Below are positions 40,428-46,451 of a DNA stretch of 46,451 bases, piece by piece. Location: positions 1-46,451 of the IMG/VR virus record IMGVR_UViG_3300025151_000066; one strand, 5' to 3'. Both the position numbers and the translations under genes were made by a program. Position 1 is the stretch's first letter, and every line of letters begins with the position of its first letter. The notes beneath the pieces were generated by a model that worked only from the letters and a program-made list of their open reading frames with translations, was not told the origin of the DNA and did not search any database. The DNA is from a virus.

Positions 40428-43175
40428 ATGTTTCAGAAAAAAGAAGAAAGGTTTTTAAACATAAAGGGCGCTCTCTATAATAACATAGGGGGTATTACTA
40501 AGTTTGTTTGGAAAAAGCCAAACGGAACTCCTGTTGAAGGTTACTCTGCTAACCTTTATTCTTATGAGTTTGATGGAGTAAATGAATATATAGATTTTAA
40601 AGACCCTGTTCAATTTTCATCTGACTATACTATTTCTGTTTGGTTTAAAACATCAGTAGGCGGTTCTAATAATTATATACTAGGCGGTCAATCAGGTTGG
40701 TCTTTGAATATGAACTTTGGAGACTTACAAGTTGTTAGTTCAGACAACTCTTTTGACATGACTGGACTTACTGGTTATAACGATGGAGAGTGGCATCAAG
40801 CTGTATATACTTATAATAGAACTTCGGGTGCTTTTAAATGCTATGTAGATACTGTTTTAGTTAAAAGTCAAACGGCTACCACAGGTGTTGATTCTCCTAA
40901 GTTTTTTAAAATAGGAAGTAACTTTGCAGGTAGTGTGTTTTATCAAGGCAGGATAGATGAGTTTATAATGTTTGGTTCTGAATTAAATGCAACAGACGTA
41001 ACAGCTCTTTATAATAATGGATTTGTTTCTAACCCTGCTTCGCTTTCCCCTTCTAACCAAGTAAGATTAGGAGATGGAGATGTGTTAGTTAAAGGATTAG
41101 ACTTTGATGGTGTAGCTGAATACGTAACTTTAGGAAATGTTTTAAACCTTTTTCCTTCTGATTCTTTTTCATTATCGTTTTGGTTTAACAAAGACACAGC
41201 CACAGGACACACAATTATTGGAAACAGAGGTGCTGCTGGATATGGTTGGCAAATGAGAATCAATGCTAATGTATTGTATTTCCAATTTATTACCTCGGGA
41301 GGTGTTTTTTATTTTAGAGGGGGGACTGTCTCTACGTCAGGTACTTGGAATCATGCTTTAATAACTTATGACGGTAGTGGTTCTAGTGCAGGAGGTAATA
41401 TATACTTAAACGGAGTTGATGATTTATCTGCAGCTTCTGGTACAGGTAGTGGAACGTGGGCAGCTAAAGAATTAACAATAGGAGCTACAGCAGGTACAGC
41501 TCCACGATTAAATGGAAAGTTATTTACGGTAGCTTATTTTGATTCAGTACTTACTTCTGGAAACGCTGTTACTTTATATAATGGTGGAATACCTAAACTA
41601 GCTACTGCCTTAGGCTTGTCTCCTAATAACGAATGGGATTTAGCCAAAAGGTTTACAAAGAGTTTAACTTTTGATGGGGTAAATGAATTAATATCTTTTG
41701 GAAATGTATTAAACTTGGAATACACAGATGCTTTTACTTTCTCTGGATGGATTAAACCTACTATTAGTGGTGTTACTTGTATCCTTAGCAGACAAGGAGG
41801 CTCGCCTTCTCTTGGTTATATGGTTTATATAACAGGTTCTAGGCTGACATTATCTTTAGGAGATGGTACAAATGTTCCTTTTGTTCAAAGCTCGGTGTTA
41901 AGTTCTGGACAACTATACAACTTTACTATTACTTATGATGGTACAGGCGATGTTTCTGGAATGAATATGTATATTGATGGAGTTTTAGATAATGCTGTTA
42001 CTAATTCAGACCCTATATCATCTACCATAACTAATTCTAATAACTTCCAAATAGGTAGGAGAGATACTTCTCAGTACTATTACGCAGGAGAGATATTAAA
42101 TATTTCTTATTTTAATACAGAGCTTACTTCGGGTAACGCGTTTACTTTATATAACGCAGGTGTTCCAAACACTGCTACTAACCTAGGTCTAACACCTACT
42201 AATGAGTGGGATATCTATAATGAGGATGTAAACTACTTTGATGGAACTAACCATGTTATAGTAGACCAAGCAGGAAGTATTAATGGTGCTTCGGTTAACA
42301 TGGAGTTAGTAGATATTACAGATGTGTTTTGGGCTGTAACAGACGAGGCAGGTTCTTTAAACGGAACGTCTGTTAATATGGAAGAAGCTGACGAGGTTGC
42401 TGTAGGTTGGATTGCAGATGATATTACAGGAGATGTAAAAGGTCTTTCAGTTAACATGGAAGAGACTGATAGGAAACTTGGTGTTGCTTATTCAGCAGAT
42501 TTTAATGGTACTGATGAATATATAAACTTTGGTAATGTATTAGACATAGACGGAGCTACCCCTTTTAGTATTAGCTTATGGCTTAATGCAGATGTAGGTT
42601 TTCCTTCTTTTGCCAATATAATAAGTAAGTTTGATATACCTAATAGTAAAGGGTTTTTGTTTAGACAAACAGGAAGTTCTTTAGATTTCTTTTTAAAAGA
42701 TGATTTAGGAGGAAGGTTAAGTGTAGAATCAAGTGCAGGTGCTATTACAGCGAATACTTGGCATCATATTGTTTGTACTTACGATGGTTCAAAAACTCCT
42801 GCAGGTATTAAGATATACAGAGACAAGTCTTTATTAAGTACATCTACTGGAAACGATGCTTTTACAACTTCTTCGTCTAACACGGCTGACTTTTTAGTTG
42901 GTGTTCAAGCAGGATTAAGTAATTATTGGAATGGTTCTATGACTAGACTTCAATACCACAACAAGGCTCTTAATCAATTAGAAGTAAATACTCTTTACGG
43001 TAATGGAGTTCCTGTGACTGCAGCCCAAGGAGGATTGTCCGATTCAGCAACATTAGACACTGTATTGTTTGGAGAAAATGATACGGCTACTACTATTACA
43101 GATAATAGTTCAAGTGGATTTAATGGAACGTTAGTCAATATGGACTTAACAAATAAATCAAATGATACACCCTAA
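40428..43175 (+). CDS. Four-LamG-domain adhesin
   Basis: 915 residues. Four concanavalin A-like/LamG repeats each open with a DGVNEYIDFG-type strand and continue with a SxWF/SxWI strand, a GTWNH-type turn and a closing ALYNNG or TLYNAG helix. They begin at about residues 43, 223, 411 and 687. Between the third and fourth are three short spacers of the type NGTSVNMEEAD, and the C-terminus repeats the theme (FNGTLVNMDL). LamG domains bind carbohydrates, so this is probably a host-polysaccharide receptor-binding protein. It lies in the fibre cassette. Confidence 0.8.
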   Translation: MFQKKEERFLNIKGALYNNIGGITKFVWKKPNGTPVEGYSANLYSYEFDGVNEYIDFKDPVQFSSDYTISVWFKTSVGGSNNYILGGQSGWSLNMNFGDLQVVSSDNSFDMTGLTGYNDGEWHQAVYTYNRTSGAFKCYVDTVLVKSQTATTGVDSPKFFKIGSNFAGSVFYQGRIDEFIMFGSELNATDVTALYNNGFVSNPASLSPSNQVRLGDGDVLVKGLDFDGVAEYVTLGNVLNLFPSDSFSLSFWFNKDTATGHTIIGNRGAAGYGWQMRINANVLYFQFITSGGVFYFRGGTVSTSGTWNHALITYDGSGSSAGGNIYLNGVDDLSAASGTGSGTWAAKELTIGATAGTAPRLNGKLFTVAYFDSVLTSGNAVTLYNGGIPKLATALGLSPNNEWDLAKRFTKSLTFDGVNELISFGNVLNLEYTDAFTFSGWIKPTISGVTCILSRQGGSPSLGYMVYITGSRLTLSLGDGTNVPFVQSSVLSSGQLYNFTITYDGTGDVSGMNMYIDGVLDNAVTNSDPISSTITNSNNFQIGRRDTSQYYYAGEILNISYFNTELTSGNAFTLYNAGVPNTATNLGLTPTNEWDIYNEDVNYFDGTNHVIVDQAGSINGASVNMELVDITDVFWAVTDEAGSLNGTSVNMEEADEVAVGWIADDITGDVKGLSVNMEETDRKLGVAYSADFNGTDEYINFGNVLDIDGATPFSISLWLNADVGFPSFANIISKFDIPNSKGFLFRQTGSSLDFFLKDDLGGRLSVESSAGAITANTWHHIVCTYDGSKTPAGIKIYRDKSLLSTSTGNDAFTTSSSNTADFLVGVQAGLSNYWNGSMTRLQYHNKALNQLEVNTLYGNGVPVTAAQGGLSDSATLDTVLFGENDTATTITDNSSSGFNGTLVNMDLTNKSNDTP

Positions 43176-43185
43176 ATAAAGAGAC

Positions 43186-43452
43186 ATGCAAAAATATTAT
43201 GTAATTAACACGAGTGATTTTGATTCAGTAAAAGACGAGGTAATAGAAAGCTCTACTGATAAAACTAGAAAATCAATAGACGGAACTAAACTTATTGTTA
43301 AGACTCCAACGGACTTTGTAAATCCAGATGGTTCTGAAAAGAAACCCAGCTTTTTATCAACAGTAACTCCTTTGTTTTCAGGAAATAATATGGCTATATT
43401 AGAGTACATTAATGTTACAAACTTTTCTGATTGGAATGAATCAATAGACTAA
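43186..43452 (+). CDS. Small acidic protein of fibre cassette
   Basis: 88 residues, not recognised. It has a mixed strand/helix pattern, with YYVINTSDFDSVKDEVIE at the start and an aromatic C-terminus. The stop shares one base with the next start (TAATG), so it is probably made together with the repeat-containing fibre protein that follows and may be its chaperone or partner. Confidence 0.55.
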   Translation: MQKYYVINTSDFDSVKDEVIESSTDKTRKSIDGTKLIVKTPTDFVNPDGSEKKPSFLSTVTPLFSGNNMAILEYINVTNFSDWNESID

Positions 43453-43961
43453 TGGCTAATATAGAAGACGTACATAAAAAGCTTATAGAACTTCACAAGG
43501 AATTGTTGGAGATTACCACTGTAGGTATAGTTAACGGAGCTACTGAAGCGAAGCAAGATGATATTATTGCAGAGATTCAGAACTTATTAACTGAAGTTCA
43601 AACGCCTTCTGCTTTAGCTACACAGTCAAAACAAAATGATATAATAGCAGAGCTACAGAGTATAATATCAGAGCTTCAAGATGTTTCTACGGAAGCCAAG
43701 CAAGATGATATAATATCAAAGCTTACAGGCTCTCAAAGAAACATAAGTGCCGTTGAGGCAACTACAGCAGGTAGTACAACAGCAGGGGTACAAAGCGTTA
43801 GTCTTTTATTCGATGGTAACGGAGGTACTTTAAACGGTGTGTCAGTGCCTAATAAATACTTTGCAGGGTTTACTCCTAATGGAACAAATGATACTGTAAA
43901 TGCTATAAGTTATACACCTCCTACAGGTAGCGGTAGAATCATAATAACATACGTATTATAA
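43452..43961 (+). CDS. Fibre-associated protein with AKQDDII repeats
   Basis: 169 residues. A coiled-coil N-terminus (IEDVHKKLIELHKELLEI) leads to three copies of ATEAKQDDIIAEI-like repeats (about residues 30-91), then a beta domain (about 100-169) ending RIIITYVL. The repeats are typical of trimeric stalks in phage fibre proteins. It is coupled to both neighbours by one-base overlaps. Likely a short stalk with a small C-terminal head that anchors or carries the adhesin. Confidence 0.65.
   Translation: MANIEDVHKKLIELHKELLEITTVGIVNGATEAKQDDIIAEIQNLLTEVQTPSALATQSKQNDIIAELQSIISELQDVSTEAKQDDIISKLTGSQRNISAVEATTAGSTTAGVQSVSLLFDGNGGTLNGVSVPNKYFAGFTPNGTNDTVNAISYTPPTGSGRIIITYVL
43539..43723 (+). repeat. 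Three coding repeats AxxAKQDDII
   Basis: Copies at about 43539-43577, 43617-43655 and 43685-43723 encode ATEAKQDDIIAE, ATQSKQNDIIAE and STEAKQDDIISK. They differ at synonymous positions, so they are old duplications rather than a fresh array. Confidence 0.7.
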
Positions 43962-44989
43962 TGGGAGCTTCTCAAGGTATATTAAATGGAGGGGAATCTA
44001 CATCTTCGGGGTTTTTAAATCTAGAGAATGTATCGGGAGCTAATGATAAGGTAGACTTAACAAGTGTTACAAGTCAAGATTTAATAGGTACAGGCATAAG
44101 TTTTACAGCAGGTAATAATATCTCTTGTGGGCAACCTGTGTTTTACAATTACAGCTCAACAGGTGTAGTTACAGCAGTATCAACAGGTTCTTTACCTTCA
44201 CAGCACGATTACATAGGCATAGCTTTAAATACTGCTACAACAGGGCAAGTAGTAAACGTGTTAACAAAAGGATTAGCTACAGCTAAAAGAGACACTACTT
44301 ATTTAACATCTTCTGAAACAGTAATTTTAAACAACACATCAAACAACACAACTAAAAACTTAACCAACAATACATCTTTTGTAGATAGTGGAGATACAGG
44401 TGGAAACTATACATCCAATGAGAACTACAGCATAACCTTTGACGCTCAAGAAGGATACACGATAAAGATTACGGTTAACGATTTTGAATTTGAACACTCA
44501 ACCTATAGAATGTATGATAGACTAGGTATACAAGGTTCTAATGACGGGGTTAACTTTGTTAATTTAAGTGTTCCGTGGCTTCAAAAGTCATCTGTTTCAT
44601 CTCCTACTTGGGGAAACAATTATTTTAATAACAACGCTTGGAATGGCACAGGAGCTAATAACGGGTACATACTCCCTAAAGATACTACAAGAGCTATATT
44701 AATTGGTGGAGTTCCTAATAACAGTTTTCCTGCCGAAATAAACACAAATTACAGATATATTAAATTTTATTTTAGGTCAGATAATAGCTCTAATAAAGAC
44801 GGTTGGGATATTACATTACAACCTAATACTCCGTATTCGTCTAACGTTGAAACAGTAGCAGAAGGCACTACTTTATATTTAGATAATTCTGATTACACAA
44901 AAATTACAACAGATGATACGTCACAAATAGTTGTTGGTTATTGTGTTTACAACAACGCTGAAAACAATAGTATATTTATAAGGGTGTAA
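43961..44989 (+). CDS. Surface protein with CUB-like domain
   Basis: 342 residues. N-terminal beta region (about 1-120). From about residue 139 to 230 there is a CUB-like sandwich: FVDSGDTGGNYTSNENYSITF, then GYTIKITVNDFEFE, then YDRLGIQGSNDG, matching the CUB order of a D-G-G-x-Y-x-N turn, an F-x-x-E strand and a Y-D-x-L/I strand. The C-terminus is beta-rich, with VETVAEGTTLYLDNSDYTKI. CUB domains bind proteins and sugars, so a receptor role in adsorption is plausible. Coupled by one base to the repeat protein before it. Confidence 0.65.
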   Translation: MGASQGILNGGESTSSGFLNLENVSGANDKVDLTSVTSQDLIGTGISFTAGNNISCGQPVFYNYSSTGVVTAVSTGSLPSQHDYIGIALNTATTGQVVNVLTKGLATAKRDTTYLTSSETVILNNTSNNTTKNLTNNTSFVDSGDTGGNYTSNENYSITFDAQEGYTIKITVNDFEFEHSTYRMYDRLGIQGSNDGVNFVNLSVPWLQKSSVSSPTWGNNYFNNNAWNGTGANNGYILPKDTTRAILIGGVPNNSFPAEINTNYRYIKFYFRSDNSSNKDGWDITLQPNTPYSSNVETVAEGTTLYLDNSDYTKITTDDTSQIVVGYCVYNNAENNSIFIRV

Positions 44990-45000
44990 TAAAAAAAACA

Positions 45001-45396
45001 ATGGAAAAGATAAAGTCTTTAGGAGCAGTAGCAGGTAGCGTAATGGCTATGATAACTTTAACTGTTTATTTAGGAGAACCATTTTTAGAGGACTACGTAA
45101 ACGAACAAGTAGACTTACACATAAAGGAGTTAAAAGAAGAAGATAGTAGCAGAGAAAGCCTTAGAAACCTTTTAGCTAATAAGATGGGGGTTGACAATGA
45201 TGAAGTACATATAGAACTAGGAAGATTATATAACAAGGAAGAAGTTTTTAAAAGAAGTGTTGTTAATTTAATAGACTCTATCCAGACTACTGTTAGTACT
45301 AAAGTAAGAATGGATGATAGGATATTAAACTCTATATTAGATTTACAAGACAGGCTTGAATCCTTAGAAGACCAAAGACGAAGAGCTAATAATTAA
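45001..45396 (+). CDS. Membrane-anchored coiled-coil protein, candidate spanin-like lysis protein
   Basis: 131 residues. One N-terminal membrane segment (about residues 7-26, GAVAGSVMAMITLTVYLG) is followed by a long charged coiled coil to the end (SILDLQDRLESLEDQRRRANN). This single-span plus coiled-coil layout is that of inner-membrane spanin components or accessory lysis proteins, and it stands directly before the holin. No lipobox partner is evident in the window. It could also be a fibre-end or adhesion accessory protein. Confidence 0.5.
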   Translation: MEKIKSLGAVAGSVMAMITLTVYLGEPFLEDYVNEQVDLHIKELKEEDSSRESLRNLLANKMGVDNDEVHIELGRLYNKEEVFKRSVVNLIDSIQTTVSTKVRMDDRILNSILDLQDRLESLEDQRRRANN

Positions 45397-45469
45397 CGAC
45401 AAAAAGAAACACTTAGACGATTAACTTTTTTTTTGTATATTAAAGTGAGTAATATTATAAAAAAAATTT

Positions 45470-45997
45470 ATGAGTGCTATAAGACTAAACATTGACAGAC
45501 AGATGAAAGAGTGGGGCTTCAACAACTTAAACGATTTTCTTAATAGCACTTTTCACTTTGAAAGTTTTAAGATTATATTTGTAACATCTATAAGCCTAAC
45601 TACGTTAGGCGAATTAACAAAACAAATAATCGGATTAACTCCTATGGTCTATATATCTTTCATAGTCTTACTATTCGCAGAAGTTATTAGTGGGATCAAA
45701 GCCTCTATGATGGAGGGAGAAAAGATAAACTCTAAAAGGTTTGGTAGATTCATACTGAAGATATTTGTTTACACATTGATGCTAGGTATCACTAATATAT
45801 TTGCTACCCAGACAGAGGGTATATCTGCTTTGATCTACGAATCTATTCATAGTATAGTATTTAACTACATCGCAGTACAACTTATAATCTCTGTGTTCGA
45901 GAACCTATCTAGAATGGGACTACAAGAGAGTAACTCTGTGTATAAAGGTATCCACGACTTCATCTCGAAGTACATAAATCTGAACTCAAAAAAATAA
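45470..45997 (+). CDS. Holin
   Basis: 175 residues with three to four hydrophobic segments (about 34-55, 59-76, 93-112 and 121-143). The stretch LLFAEVISGIKASMMEGEKINSKRFGRF matches the pattern of the phage holin 4 / toxin-secretion family: an acidic residue in a membrane helix, a small-residue turn, then a basic SKR linker. It forms holes in the inner membrane and times lysis. It stands between a membrane coiled-coil protein and an endolysin. A T-run and an AT-rich stretch at 45426-45469 just upstream may hold a promoter, but not a clear consensus one. Confidence 0.75.
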   Translation: MSAIRLNIDRQMKEWGFNNLNDFLNSTFHFESFKIIFVTSISLTTLGELTKQIIGLTPMVYISFIVLLFAEVISGIKASMMEGEKINSKRFGRFILKIFVYTLMLGITNIFATQTEGISALIYESIHSIVFNYIAVQLIISVFENLSRMGLQESNSVYKGIHDFISKYINLNSKK

Positions 45998-46036
45998 TTC
46001 TTATATTGTAAGACAAAACATTAAAACTTTTTTGTT

Positions 46037-46451
46037 ATGTCTGATAAGATATCAAAGAACGTAAGCTATAAAGAAGCTACGAGGACTAGCGTTAAGCTAG
46101 ACAACACGCCTACTAGGGTTCACTTAAAGAATATGAAGATTATCGCTAAAGAAATCTTCGAGCCTCTAAGAAAAGGACTAGGCAACAATCCAATTAAAAT
46201 CAATTCTTTTTACAGAAGAGTACCAGTTAACAAGATCATTGGTGGTAGCTCTAGGTCTCAGCACTGTAAAGGTATGGCTATTGATATGGATGGTATAGAC
46301 TCTACTAATGCAGAGCTATTCTTCTATATCCTAGACAAGCTAGACTTCGACCAGTTGATATGGGAGAAGGGAGACAGTAAGCAACCAGACTGGGTTCACG
46401 TTTCTTATAGATCGGACAACCCTTCTAAGAATAGAAAGCAAGCACTAGTAT
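46037..46451 (+). CDS. M15-type peptidase endolysin (truncated by window end)
   Basis: The first 138 residues are visible, from ATG 46037; the frame is still open at the window edge. After an N-terminal lead it shows the M15 peptidase (VanY/L-Ala-D-Glu or D-Ala-D-Ala type) motifs: SRSQHCKGMAIDMD, giving zinc ligands H76 and D83, then LIWEKGD with E110, and DWVHVSYR with H121. It would cleave the peptide bridges of peptidoglycan at lysis. It follows the holin by 39 bases, completing a lysis cassette. The C-terminus probably lies a short way beyond the window, because the core motifs are all present. Confidence 0.85.
   Translation, partial: MSDKISKNVSYKEATRTSVKLDNTPTRVHLKNMKIIAKEIFEPLRKGLGNNPIKINSFYRRVPVNKIIGGSSRSQHCKGMAIDMDGIDSTNAELFFYILDKLDFDQLIWEKGDSKQPDWVHVSYRSDNPSKNRKQALV

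Noticed and set aside
45391-45434. Possible terminator before the holin gene
   Set aside because: There is a T-run, but the stem (TTAACG with a bulged CGATTAA) is too weak to call.
1-46451. Integrase, CRISPR array, insertion sequence, tRNA genes
   Set aside because: None seen on either strand. The window looks like a phage late region with no sign of lysogeny genes, though the rest of the genome is not visible.

Overview
This window is part of the genome of a tailed double-stranded DNA phage, most likely a short-tailed (podovirus-like) phage of a Bacteroidota host, probably a flavobacterium. The DNA is AT-rich. Shine-Dalgarno sequences are largely absent, and several gene starts are preceded by the Bacteroidota -7 promoter element TAnnTTTG. 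The gene set contains packaging, capsid, connector, tail, ejection, fibre and lysis genes but no replication genes, so the replication half of the genome lies outside the window. I saw no tRNA, integrase, transposase or CRISPR array.

Layout. At 1-1850 there is a small leftward two-gene operon (487-1406), including a membrane protein, flanked by non-coding DNA with two hairpin terminators that read leftward. From 1848 to the end everything is on the + strand. At 1.8-3.2 kb are small genes and a possible small terminase. TerL follows (3184-5067), then portal (5067-7325), an acidic scaffold-like protein (7343-8380) and the major capsid protein (8400-9770). At 9.8-12.0 kb are connector or decoration proteins, including a tiny SAP-domain protein. 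A terminator followed directly by a promoter (12079-12117) opens a tail/connector block at 12.1-18.5 kb that ends in a 1481-residue tail protein.

Ejection block, 18.5-36.8 kb. It encodes a 1199-residue internal virion protein carrying a lambda-R-like lysozyme domain, a 543-residue internal protein, and one uninterrupted 12,972-base gene for a 4323-residue polyprotein. The giant protein is the main finding. It combines a hydrophobic N-terminus, two separate HExxH zincin-type protease modules, a core that looks like the two-barrel (double-psi beta-barrel) RNA polymerases of crAss-like and YonO-type phages (NADNDGD at residues 2242-2248, an upstream RIP motif and an ESSMK lysine motif), a WDVASG module, and a C-terminus with membrane-seeking helices. 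I infer that it is packaged in the virion and ejected, with the lysozyme opening the cell wall, the hydrophobic parts helping DNA and protein entry, and the polymerase starting early transcription. The zincins might cut the polyprotein.

Adsorption and lysis, 36.8-46.45 kb. Three adjacent cysteine-rich proteins (including a fibre), small fibre-associated proteins, a four-LamG adhesin, a protein with AKQDDII repeats and a CUB-like protein form the host-recognition cassette. A membrane-anchored coiled-coil protein, a holin and an M15 peptidase endolysin, cut off by the window end, form the lysis cassette. All names come from reading motifs and gene order, not from database searches.
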